24,990 nucleotides of DNA from an uncultured Opitutia bacterium (GTDB lineage: Bacteria; Verrucomicrobiota; Verrucomicrobiia; Opitutales; UBA953), in NCBI GenBank assembly GCA_903882335.1, contig CAIRWP010000217.1, positions 1-24,990 on the forward strand. Direction: 5' to 3'. Positions 5,176-12,843 of the stretch are shown here, piece after piece (position 1 is the first letter of the stretch; each line of letters opens with the position of its first letter). The translations under genes and the position numbers were made by a program. Under the pieces are notes generated by a model, which was not told where the DNA came from, did not search any database, and saw only the letters and a list, made by a program, of their open reading frames with translations.

Positions 5176-7917
5176 TCAGAAAGGTTGGTCGCCGTCCGCC
5201 TTCGGTTCCGCCGGTGCGCCCTTGGCCGCCTTCGGCTTGCGCGGCGGGAAGGCGAACCACCAGCCCTTCTCCTTGTCGGCGACGAGGAAGGCTTCGAAGG
5301 TCCGCTTGGTCCGGTTGGAGACGAACTTCTTGAGGCCGGTCTTGCCCTCGTTGAGCAGGCGACGGACGTCGTCCGCCGACAGCGGGCACTTGAGCATCTC
5401 GGCGTTGAGGCTGAAAGTCTTCTTGGCGCCGGCTTCCTGTGCCTTATGCGGACAGACCCGGTAGCCGGCGGTCGGCGTGTGCTGCACCGGCAGGCCGCTG
5501 ACAGGGCAGGGGCCGAGCACCGGCCAGTCGGCATCGAAGGCGTCGGGGTTGCCGTCGGCGCCTTCGCGCGGCGGGAAGTAAAGGACGGCCTTCAACTTAC
5601 CGCTCGGCGATTTCGGCTTGGTCTTGCGCGGAGACTTGGCTGTTGCGGTTGCTTCGCCTTCGGCCGCGGGCGCGGCTTCGGGCTTCTCTTCGGCGCCTCG
5701 GGGCTTGATTGTATCCGGGTCGACGAGGTCGATGTAGCCGGTGAAATTCTTGCCCGACTTCATCGAACGGAAGTCCGCGAACGGACCGATGCGGCGTTTC
5801 TCGACTAGCTCGCCGACTTCGGCGGGGGTGATACGGTGGCCGTTCATCTCCGCATAGATCGTCATCTTCGGGCGGTCGGTGGTGCCGACCTTGTCCTGGG
5901 AGAAGTATTTCTCGCCGTCAGTGAGGAGCGGTAGGCCGTCCGTCGGAGAGAGCACCTTCGGATTCAGTTCCGCTGATGGGGTCGGATCCGTCGCGCCGGC
6001 GAGCATCTCGCGGACCTGCGCTTTGATTTCATGGATGAAAGCTTCGGCCGTCAGATGACCGTGCTCGATCTGCTTGAGCTTATACTCCCACTCGCCGGTG
6101 AGCTGCGGCTCGACGAGGAAGGACATGCCCTTGCTCTTCTGGGTCAGGAACTGATGCAGCTGGAAGGCCTTGGCCAAGGGTACGAGTTCCTTGCCCTGAC
6201 GTTCGATGTAGGTCTTCGCGAGGAGCTCCTCGATGGTGGCGGCCCGGGTCGCGGGAGTGCCGAGGCCACGTTCCTTCATCGCTTCGGCGAGGGCTTCGTC
6301 GTCGACGAGCTTGCCGGCGTTCTCCATCGCCCCGAGGAGCGAGGCTTCGTTATAGCGGGCAGGCGGCTTCGTGGCGTCTTCCTTGACGTCGACACCGCGG
6401 ACCTTGGCCTGGGCGGGGGAGCCGTCGGCAGCGATGAGCGCGGGCAGGCTGGCGGAGCCCTCCTTGTCCTTGTCTTCTTCGGCTTCAGCTTCCTGACCCC
6501 AGATCGCACGCCAACCGGCGACGACGAGCACCTTGCCGGTGGTGCGGAACTGATGGGCGCCGACGGTCGTGGTGCGGACGGTCTCCTCGAACTCGGCCAT
6601 CGGGAAGAAGACGCCGACGAAACGCCGGACGACGAGGTCGTAGATCTTCTGTTCGACGTCCGTGAGGCTGTGCGGGATCGTGCCGGTGGGCACGATGGCG
6701 AAGTGGTCGCTCACCTTCTTATTATCGAAGACGCGACGGCCGGCGGCATCCACCCAGCCGGCGCGCAGCGCTTCCTTGGCGAAGATTCCGGCGGGATGCG
6801 CACCTTCTAGGGACTGCAGGGCCGCCTTGGCGTTCGCGACGTAGTCCTCCGGCAGATACTGGGAGTCGGTACGCGGATAGGTGAGGGCCTTGTGTTTTTC
6901 GTAAAGGGCTTGGGCGACGCCGAGGGTGGTCTTGGCCGAGAAACCGAAGCGGCGATTGCCCTCGCGCTGGAGGGTCGTGAGGTCGAAGAGGCGCGGGGCG
7001 CTTTCCTTCTTCGGTTTACGTTCGTCCGCGACGCTGCCGACGCCCAGCCTTAGCGACTCTTCGGCGACCTGACGGGCCTGGGCCTCGTCATAGAAACGTT
7101 CCGCTTCCTTCCGGTCGGTCACGCCGGGTACCTGCGCGGCGCCACGGTAACCGCCTTGGGTGACGCCGAAGTCGCCTTCGATCTTCCAGAAGGTCTTCGG
7201 GACGAAATTACGAATCTCGAACTCACGCTTCACCAGGAGCATGAGCGTCGGGGTTTGAACGCGGCCGACGGAGAAGACGTCGCGTTTGGCGCCGCCGATG
7301 CGGATCGTACCATAGCGGCTGCCGTTCATGCCGACGAGCCAGTCCGCCTGAGAGCGGCAGATCGCGGAACCCAGCAAGCCGGCCTTGGTGGACTCGGGTA
7401 GCAGGTGGGCGAAAGCTTCGGAGATGGCCGTGTTCGTCATGCTCGCGAGCCACAGCCGACGGACCGGGAGGCGGCATTTCGCCAGCTGGTAGATATAGTG
7501 GAAGATCAGCTCGCCTTCGCGGCCGGCGTCGCAGGCGTTGACGACCGTACCGATGTCCGCTCGGCCGAGGAGCTTCTTCAGCAGCTTGAAGCGGTCCCCG
7601 TTGTTACGCTCGCTGATGACGACCTTCAGGATGCCCGGCCGGGCGGAACCGTCGAAGTCGTCCGGGAGAATGGGGAGATCCTTGAGGGTCCAGCGCTTGA
7701 ATTTCTCGTCGAGGTCCTGCGGGTCATTGAGGCGGACGACGTGCCCGATGGACGAACTGATGACCCACTCGTCGTTCTCGAAGTAGTCACTGGTCGCCTT
7801 GGGCACCTTGAGGACCTTCGCCAGGTCGGCCGCGACGGACGGCTTCTCGGCGATGACGAGGGTCTTGGAGCCGGCGGCGACGTCGGATTCGGAGGACTTG
7901 GAGGGCTTCTTGCGCAT
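5176..7917 (-). CDS. topB: DNA topoisomerase III (type IA)
   Basis: A 913-residue type IA topoisomerase that relaxes or decatenates DNA through a 5'-phosphotyrosine intermediate. The N-terminal TOPRIM domain carries KTLVIAEKPS (Glu24) and DAGREGE at 130-136. The catalytic Tyr is Tyr347 in TYPRTDS. The core ends near residue 640. The C-terminus is longer than in E. coli TopB (about 650 residues). It has two related modules, at about 660-733 and 800-880, each ending in an F-x-G/A-[FY] type strand, joined by a Pro/Glu/Ala/Lys linker (740-775). The second module has CPVSG and VCPHK, a zinc-ribbon remnant. An acidic insert (EAEAEEDKDKEG) sits at 476-487. TATCAT lies 7 bases before the ATG, so an internal promoter is likely after the aminotransferase gene. 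Confidence 0.94.
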   Translation of the reverse strand: MRKKPSKSSESDVAAGSKTLVIAEKPSVAADLAKVLKVPKATSDYFENDEWVISSSIGHVVRLNDPQDLDEKFKRWTLKDLPILPDDFDGSARPGILKVVISERNNGDRFKLLKKLLGRADIGTVVNACDAGREGELIFHYIYQLAKCRLPVRRLWLASMTNTAISEAFAHLLPESTKAGLLGSAICRSQADWLVGMNGSRYGTIRIGGAKRDVFSVGRVQTPTLMLLVKREFEIRNFVPKTFWKIEGDFGVTQGGYRGAAQVPGVTDRKEAERFYDEAQARQVAEESLRLGVGSVADERKPKKESAPRLFDLTTLQREGNRRFGFSAKTTLGVAQALYEKHKALTYPRTDSQYLPEDYVANAKAALQSLEGAHPAGIFAKEALRAGWVDAAGRRVFDNKKVSDHFAIVPTGTIPHSLTDVEQKIYDLVVRRFVGVFFPMAEFEETVRTTTVGAHQFRTTGKVLVVAGWRAIWGQEAEAEEDKDKEGSASLPALIAADGSPAQAKVRGVDVKEDATKPPARYNEASLLGAMENAGKLVDDEALAEAMKERGLGTPATRAATIEELLAKTYIERQGKELVPLAKAFQLHQFLTQKSKGMSFLVEPQLTGEWEYKLKQIEHGHLTAEAFIHEIKAQVREMLAGATDPTPSAELNPKVLSPTDGLPLLTDGEKYFSQDKVGTTDRPKMTIYAEMNGHRITPAEVGELVEKRRIGPFADFRSMKSGKNFTGYIDLVDPDTIKPRGAEEKPEAAPAAEGEATATAKSPRKTKPKSPSGKLKAVLYFPPREGADGNPDAFDADWPVLGPCPVSGLPVQHTPTAGYRVCPHKAQEAGAKKTFSLNAEMLKCPLSADDVRRLLNEGKTGLKKFVSNRTKRTFEAFLVADKEKGWWFAFPPRKPKAAKGAPAEPKADGDQPF

Positions 7918-7924
7918 GCGTAGG

Positions 7925-7930
7925 ATGATA
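7925..7930 (-). promoter_or_regulatory. -10 element of topB
   Basis: The minus strand reads TATCAT, 5 of 6 matches to TATAAT, 7 bases before the topB ATG. No convincing -35 is seen at 16-18 bp. The geometry implies a leaderless or nearly leaderless mRNA. The hexamer lies in the 30-bp gap between the aminotransferase stop and topB. Confidence 0.45.
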
Positions 7931-7947
7931 ACCGATGGTCAAGCCGG

Positions 7948-9027
7948 TTACATTCCTTGCTCGGCGAAGGAGTCGTCCAGGGCCCCGATTAGGGTCGCGA
8001 TGGTCGCGTCGGTCTCATCTCCCATATTGGAGATACGGAAGGTCTTGCCCTTGAGCTTGCCGTAGCCGCCGTCGATGACGATCTGGTGGCGGGACTTGAG
8101 CGTTTTGTTCAGGCGCTCGAGGTCGGCGTTACGGTCGTTCTTGAAGCAGTTCAGGCCGCGGGTGCCGAAGGCCGGGTCGGGCAGGAGCGAGAACCCCTTG
8201 GCGAGGCCCCAGGCGCGCATGCGCTCGTTGAGGCGGAGGTGGCGGGCGAAGCGGTTCTCCAGACCTTCGGCCTCGATCTCGACCAGCTTCTGCTGCAGGC
8301 CGTAGAACAGGGAGATGCACGGGGTCGAGGGAGTCATGCCCTTGACGTGGTTATCGTGGAACTCGATCAGGTCGAAGTAGTAGCCGCGGTCCGGGGACTG
8401 CTTCGCGCGCTCGCGGGCACGTTCGCTGACGGCCATAATCGCCAGGCCGGGGGGCAGGGCGAGGGCCTTCTGGGAGCCGGTGAGCAGAATGTCGATGCCG
8501 AGCTCGTCCTTCTTGATCGGCAGCGTGGAGAACGAGCTGACGGAGTCGACGATGGCGATGACGTCGGGGAACTCGCGGATGACCGCCATGAGGTCGATGA
8601 TCGGCGAGAGCGTGCCGGTGGAGGTCTCGGAGTGGATGAAGGTGATGCAGTCGAACTTGCCGGTGGCGAGGGCCGTGCGGACGGCGGCCGGGTCGATCGG
8701 CTTGCCCCAATCGAACTGCAGGGCTTCGGCATGCTTCCCGCAGCGTTTGGCGACATCGTTCCATTTGTCGGAGAATGCGCCGTTCATGCAATTGAGGACG
8801 CCCTTGCGGCAGACGTTGCGCAGCGCGCCTTCCATCACGCCCCAGGCGGAACTGGTGCCGAGGTAGACCGGATCCTTGGTGAAGAACATGGACTGCAGAC
8901 GCGGCTGCATGTCGTTGTAAAGCTTGACGAAGGCCTCGGAGCGGTGGCCGATCATCGGCTTGCCCATCGCCTGGATGATGGAGGGGGAGACGGTCAGCGG
9001 GCCGGGGATGTAGAGACGGTTGCTCAT
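7948..9027 (-). CDS. Class V aminotransferase (serine/alanine-glyoxylate type)
   Basis: A 359-residue PLP enzyme of the class V aminotransferase family, most like serine-pyruvate/alanine-glyoxylate aminotransferases. The N-terminus LYIPGPLTVSP and the HRS substrate-loop motif (28-30) are typical. HSETSTG begins at 132, Asp161 in VDSVSS would contact the pyridine nitrogen, and Lys187 in LTGSQKALALPPG is the Schiff-base lysine. The C-terminal domain closes with a GYGKLKGKTFRISNMG pattern, where Arg binds the substrate carboxylate. The start overlaps the panD stop as ATGA, so the two are co-translated. The real amino donor could be serine, alanine or, given panD, beta-alanine; sequence alone does not decide. 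In some phyla this family serves as phosphoserine or serine-glyoxylate transaminase. Confidence 0.88.
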   Translation of the reverse strand: MSNRLYIPGPLTVSPSIIQAMGKPMIGHRSEAFVKLYNDMQPRLQSMFFTKDPVYLGTSSAWGVMEGALRNVCRKGVLNCMNGAFSDKWNDVAKRCGKHAEALQFDWGKPIDPAAVRTALATGKFDCITFIHSETSTGTLSPIIDLMAVIREFPDVIAIVDSVSSFSTLPIKKDELGIDILLTGSQKALALPPGLAIMAVSERARERAKQSPDRGYYFDLIEFHDNHVKGMTPSTPCISLFYGLQQKLVEIEAEGLENRFARHLRLNERMRAWGLAKGFSLLPDPAFGTRGLNCFKNDRNADLERLNKTLKSRHQIVIDGGYGKLKGKTFRISNMGDETDATIATLIGALDDSFAEQGM

Positions 9028-9425
9028 CGTTGGAAGGTGGAAAGGAGGGCGGGGGTGGCGGCGGTGTTCTCGAGGCGGACGATCCGGCGGTTGCGGTCGG
9101 CGAGGGTGACTGTCCGGGGTTTCCAGGCCGGGGCGTCGGCGGCGGGGACCTCCGCGAAGCTCATGACGACCAGCAGGTCGCCGGGCTGGCCGAGGTGGGC
9201 CGTGGCCCCGTTGAGGCAGATTTCGCGGGTCCCGGCTGGGGCGGGGATGGCGTAGGTCTCGAAACGCTGGCCGTTGGTCAGGTTACCGATCAAAATCCTC
9301 TCGTAGGGCAGCATGCCCACCAGGTCCAGTAGCTCCCGGTCGATGGCCAAGGAACCCTCGTAATCAAGGCGGGCGCCGGTGACTTCGGCGCGGAGGAGTT
9401 TGGTGCGCAACAGGTGAACGAACAT
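9024..9425 (-). CDS. panD: Aspartate 1-decarboxylase (pyruvoyl enzyme)
   Basis: A 133-residue PanD making beta-alanine from aspartate for pantothenate and CoA synthesis. The proenzyme self-cleaves between Gly24 and Ser25 (motif YEGS) to create the pyruvoyl group. Lys9, Arg54, Thr57, Tyr58 and Asn72 align with the active-site residues of E. coli PanD, so the enzyme should be functional. NGATA replaces the usual NGAAA. The C-terminal extension after residue 92 (about 40 residues) is within the family range. The start at 9425 gives MFVHLLRTKLLRAEVTGA; the frame extends 19 codons further upstream into the promoter region. It heads a minus-strand operon with the aminotransferase. Only a partial panE-like gene is also in the window. 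Confidence 0.95.
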   Translation of the reverse strand: MFVHLLRTKLLRAEVTGARLDYEGSLAIDRELLDLVGMLPYERILIGNLTNGQRFETYAIPAPAGTREICLNGATAHLGQPGDLLVVMSFAEVPAADAPAWKPRTVTLADRNRRIVRLENTAATPALLSTFQR

Positions 9426-9457
9426 GGCGCGGAGTCGTCCCTTCTCAATCGGGATGC

Positions 9458-9487
9458 TTGCCTGCGTCAAACAACTTTGCATCTAAT
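9458..9487 (+). promoter_or_regulatory. Promoter of lpxK
   Basis: TTGCCT (9458-9463), an 18-bp spacer and TCTAAT (9482-9487, 5 of 6 matches to the -10 consensus) lie 5 bases upstream of the lpxK ATG. No Shine-Dalgarno is present. Transcription would start at or next to the start codon. The element lies in the 67-bp divergent panD/lpxK spacer. Confidence 0.5.
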
Positions 9488-9492
9488 CGTCT

Positions 9493-10698
9493 ATGGCGGC
9501 GAAGCATCGTGGGTTCTTTTCCTCGCTCGGCGAGGCCATCGCGGGCTTTGCCGTCGGCGTGGTCTATGGCCGCCGGAAGGGGTTCGGCGCCTGGCTGCTG
9601 GGTGGCTTCCTGAGGGTGCTTTCGTGGTTTTTCGAACTCCTGGTCCGCCTGCGGCTCTGGCTTTACCGCCACCGTCTTTTCCGCGACACCCCTTTGGGGT
9701 GTAAGGTCGTGGTCGTGGGTAATCTCACCGTCGGCGGCACCGGGAAGACACCCGTCGTCCTCAAGATGGCGCAGGTCCTCGCCAGCCGTGGTCGTAAGGT
9801 CGCGATCTTGTCGCGAGGTTACAAGGGCGCCTCCGACTCCTGGGCGAAACGTTTCTGGCGTTGGTTGACGCAGGGTAGCCGGCCGGACCCGTTGGTGGTC
9901 TCCGACGGACGCTCCGTGCTCGTCGGGCCCGACGAGGCCGGCGACGAACCCTACATGCTCGCCCGCAACCTCGCCGCGCTCGGCGTGGTCATCGTGGTCG
10001 ACCGCGACCGCGTCGAGGGTGGTCGTTTCGCGCTCCGCCGTTTTGGCGTCGACACGATCCTGCTCGACGACGGGCTGCAGTACCTGCCGCTGCGCGGTCA
10101 GATCAACCTGGTCTTGGTCGACAGCCATGACCCGTTCGGTAACGGCTGCCTGTTGCCGCGTGGCATCTTGCGCGAGCCGGTGGCCAATCTCAGCCGCGCC
10201 TCCTACGTCTTCGTCACGAAGTCGAGCGGTGCGCCGGACCCTGCCCTGGTGGCACTTATCCGCCGGCACAATCCGACGGCCGAGATCATCCCTTGCGCCC
10301 ATCGTGCCCGGGAACTCATCGAAGTCGACGGCCCCGGCCGGCTCCCGCTTGAGTCCCTGCGGGGTAAGCGGGTCGCGGCTTTCTCGGGGATCGCGACGCC
10401 GGAACGGTTCGAGGAGACCCTGGCCGCCGAGGGCGCCGTGCTGGTGGCCAACCGCCGGTTCCTCGACCACCATGCCTTCAACGACGAGGACCTCGATGAG
10501 GTGCTGGAACAGGCGCTCCGGGCGCAGGCGGAGATGATCGTGACGACCGAGAAGGACGCGGTGCGTCTCCTCGCGCGGTTCCGTCCGCCCATGCCTCTTT
10601 ACTATGTGCGCCTCGAGGTCGAGGTGCTCGGCGAGGGCGACGGCTTCAACGCCGCGGTCGAGCGCATCTGCTTCGGTTCTACCGGCCCGCTTCGCTGA
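9493..10698 (+). CDS. lpxK: Tetraacyldisaccharide 4'-kinase
   Basis: A 401-residue kinase that phosphorylates the 4' position of the lipid A disaccharide at the inner membrane. The N-terminal hydrophobic helix (about residues 33-57) is the membrane anchor typical of LpxK. The Walker A-like loop is GNLTVGGTGKTP (76-87). LSRGYKG follows near 106-112, and DDGLQ, a conserved LpxK acidic motif, lies near residue 194. The C-terminal substrate-binding part carries a DHHAF motif and TTEKDAVRL, also typical. Length is somewhat above E. coli LpxK. It stands alone on its strand between panD and ppk; the other lpx genes are not in the window. Its 3' end overlaps the ppk 3' end by 20 bp. Confidence 0.95.
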   Translation: MAAKHRGFFSSLGEAIAGFAVGVVYGRRKGFGAWLLGGFLRVLSWFFELLVRLRLWLYRHRLFRDTPLGCKVVVVGNLTVGGTGKTPVVLKMAQVLASRGRKVAILSRGYKGASDSWAKRFWRWLTQGSRPDPLVVSDGRSVLVGPDEAGDEPYMLARNLAALGVVIVVDRDRVEGGRFALRRFGVDTILLDDGLQYLPLRGQINLVLVDSHDPFGNGCLLPRGILREPVANLSRASYVFVTKSSGAPDPALVALIRRHNPTAEIIPCAHRARELIEVDGPGRLPLESLRGKRVAAFSGIATPERFEETLAAEGAVLVANRRFLDHHAFNDEDLDEVLEQALRAQAEMIVTTEKDAVRLLARFRPPMPLYYVRLEVEVLGEGDGFNAAVERICFGSTGPLR

Positions 10699-12730
10699 CG
10701 CCGGTTTCGCCGCTCCGGGCCGCCAGGCGGAGGAAGGTGTCCTGGGCGCCGGGGGCCAGGCGGCCGCGCGGGTCACAGGGTAAGTAGCTCCCATCGGCCT
10801 GCAGTTCCTTGGCGTCACCCGTCCGGTCGCGGTAGGTGGCGAGGATCTCCGCCTCCATGCGGCGGATGAGCTCGGGTGAGCGCAGGGGGAAGACGCACTC
10901 GACGCGTCGCAGGAAGTTGCGGGGCATCCAATCGGCGCTGCCCATGAGAAGGATCGGCGCACCGCCGTCGTTCTGGAACCGGAACACGCGGCTATGTTCG
11001 AGGAACCGCCCCAGGAAGCTGCGCACCCGGATGTGCTCGCTCTTCCCGGGCACGCCCGGAGTGAGGCAACAGATGCCGCGCACCACGAGATCGATTTTCA
11101 CGCCCGCGTTCGAGGCCTCGTGGAGCGCTCGGATCACGTCCGGGTCGACCAGGCTGTTCACCTTGGCGAAGATGCCCGCCGGCCGGCCGGCCCGGGCCGC
11201 GGCCGCCTCGCCCTCGATGAGCGCCACGATGCGTCGGGATAGGTCGAACGGGGCGACGAGCAGGTGGCGGAACTGAGGCGACGCGAGGTTCCCGGTCAGC
11301 ACGTTGAAGAGCAGCCCCACGTCGGCGGTGATCTCCGCGTCGGCGGTGAGCAGCGAGAAGTCGGTGTAGATGCGCGCGGTCTTGGGGTTGTAGTTGCCGG
11401 TGCCCAGGTGGGCGTAGCGGCGCAACACGCCATGCTCCTGGCGGACGACCAGGCAGGCCTTACAGTGGGTCTTGAGGCCGTGGAGGCCGTACACGACGTG
11501 CGCCCCGGCCTCCTGGAGCTGGCGGGACCATTCGATGTTGTTGAGTTCGTCGAAGCGCGCCCGCAGTTCGACGAGCGCGGTGACCTGCTTGCCGTTACGC
11601 GCGGCTTCCTTGAGCGCCTCGACGACCGGCGAGTCGCCGCTGGTGCGGTAGAGCGTGAGCTTGATGGCGACCACGTGCTCATCCCGGGCGGCTTGCCGGA
11701 GGAAATCAACCACCGGGGCGAAGGATTCGTAGGGGTGGTGGAGCAGGATGTCCTGCTGCGCAATCCGGGCGAAGAGCCCCGTTGGCTCGACGCCGTCGAC
11801 CGGCAGGGCCGGCGTGAAGGCCGGGTAAAGCAAGTCGGGGCGCGACACGAGGTCGAGGAGACTCGCCAGCCGGAGCATATTCACGGGGCCGGGATTAAGG
11901 AAGGCATTCTCGGGCGCCAGTTCCGTGGACATCAGCAACCAGTCGAGCTCGGGGGCGGGGATGTCGGCTTCGACCTCGAGCCGAACGGTCGCACCCTTGC
12001 GCAGGTTGCGGATTTCCTCCTCGATCGCCTCGAGCAGGTTGCCCGCTTCCTCTTCATCGACGTAAAGGTCGCTGTTACGCGTGATGCGGAAAGCCCAGGA
12101 GCCCTGGAGTTCGAGGCCGGGAAAGAGACGGTGGAGGAACGTCTGGATGATGTGGCTGAGGAGCGTGAAGCCGCGCTGGTCGGCCAAAGCGAGCACCCGC
12201 GGTAGGATGCGCGGCACGGGTACGACGGCGCGACGCAGCTCGCCGGTCGCCGGCGCGCGCAGCAGGACGAGCAGGTACAGCCCCTTGTTGGTGAGCACCG
12301 GGAACGGATGCGACGGGTCGATCGCGAGGGGCGTGAGCGCCGGGAGGATTTCGCGGTCGAAGCGCTCGGAAAGTTCGCGGCGATCCGTCTCGTCGAGCTG
12401 CTGCCGGGATTTGACGACGATGCCCGCCTCGGCCAACGCCGGTACGAGCTGGTCCTGCCAGCAACGCTGTTGCGCCGCCACGAGGTCATGTGCCTGGCGC
12501 AGGACCTGCTGGAGAAACTCGCGGGTCGCCGGGTGGCTGGCGGATTCCTCCTGCTGCATGATGCCCGCCACGCGGATCTCAAAGAATTCGTCGAGGTTGG
12601 AGCTGACAATCGAGAGGAAGCGGACGCGCTCCAGTAGGGGCACGGACGGATCCTCCGCGAGTTCCAGCACGCGGCGATCGAAACTGAGCCAACTGAGTTC
12701 GCGGTTAAACATCTTAGAGGTAGGTATCAT
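10679..12730 (-). CDS. ppk1: Polyphosphate kinase 1
   Basis: A 683-residue PPK1 that reversibly polymerises the ATP gamma-phosphate into polyphosphate. The N-terminus FNRELSWLSFDRRVLEL is canonical. The two catalytic histidines of the family are seen as His422 in GLKTHCKA and His579 in GRFLEHSRVFRF; HLGTGNYN at 441-448 and DFSLLTADAEI follow. Length matches the family. Two in-frame ATGs are possible, at 12730 and 12712 (MFNREL); the latter lies nearer the conserved start. The leader carries four 11-bp-period repeats about 70-113 bases upstream, suggesting phosphate-type control. The 3' end overlaps lpxK by 20 bp on the opposite strand. No exopolyphosphatase or pho gene is adjacent. Confidence 0.95.
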   Translation of the reverse strand: MIPTSKMFNRELSWLSFDRRVLELAEDPSVPLLERVRFLSIVSSNLDEFFEIRVAGIMQQEESASHPATREFLQQVLRQAHDLVAAQQRCWQDQLVPALAEAGIVVKSRQQLDETDRRELSERFDREILPALTPLAIDPSHPFPVLTNKGLYLLVLLRAPATGELRRAVVPVPRILPRVLALADQRGFTLLSHIIQTFLHRLFPGLELQGSWAFRITRNSDLYVDEEEAGNLLEAIEEEIRNLRKGATVRLEVEADIPAPELDWLLMSTELAPENAFLNPGPVNMLRLASLLDLVSRPDLLYPAFTPALPVDGVEPTGLFARIAQQDILLHHPYESFAPVVDFLRQAARDEHVVAIKLTLYRTSGDSPVVEALKEAARNGKQVTALVELRARFDELNNIEWSRQLQEAGAHVVYGLHGLKTHCKACLVVRQEHGVLRRYAHLGTGNYNPKTARIYTDFSLLTADAEITADVGLLFNVLTGNLASPQFRHLLVAPFDLSRRIVALIEGEAAAARAGRPAGIFAKVNSLVDPDVIRALHEASNAGVKIDLVVRGICCLTPGVPGKSEHIRVRSFLGRFLEHSRVFRFQNDGGAPILLMGSADWMPRNFLRRVECVFPLRSPELIRRMEAEILATYRDRTGDAKELQADGSYLPCDPRGRLAPGAQDTFLRLAARSGETGVSEAGR

Positions 12731-12799
12731 GACCGACGCGGACAGAATGTCAGCAACGGGCGACTAATCGACGGAAAGTCCGCCTAAGAGGCAATAAGC

Positions 12800-12843
12800 C
12801 CCGCGTTAAATGGAAGTTCCCGACAGGTTACGTTCAGGTTAAA
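12800..12843 (-). promoter_or_regulatory. Four 11-bp-period direct repeats, Pho-box-like operator upstream of ppk1
   Basis: Reading the minus strand from 12843 down, four consecutive 11-bp units begin TTTAACC, CGTAACC, GGGAACT and TTTAACG. An AAC core sits at the same place in each; units 1 and 2 share TAACCTG exactly. The 11-bp period is the architecture of PhoB/OmpR-family binding sites. The unit resembles the cyanobacterial-type Pho box (pyrimidine-TTAA-pyrimidines) more than the E. coli CTGTCAT type. The first unit overlaps the stop codon of the Rsm22-like gene. The link to phosphate control is inferred from the architecture and from ppk1. Confidence 0.45.

Noticed and set aside
8086..9255. 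A 389-codon plus-strand open frame opposite the aminotransferase and panD
   Set aside because: It is antisense to two well-supported genes and has Gly/Val/Glu/Asp-rich filler typical of shadow frames.
9445..10962. A 505-codon minus-strand open frame opposite lpxK
   Set aside because: It is antisense to lpxK and runs into ppk1 in another frame, with no family-like motif. It is a codon-bias shadow.
12730..12765. CTGACAT/CTGTCC on the minus strand just upstream of ppk1 as an E. coli-type Pho box
   Set aside because: The two half-sites are 8 bp apart rather than 11 and match poorly. The repeats at 12800-12843 have the right period and are the better candidate.
12812..12820. GGAAGTTCC palindrome as a LexA-type SOS box
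   Set aside because: It is too short, has a 1-base centre, and does not have the spaced GAAC/GTTC arms of a LexA site. It lies within the third 11-bp repeat instead.
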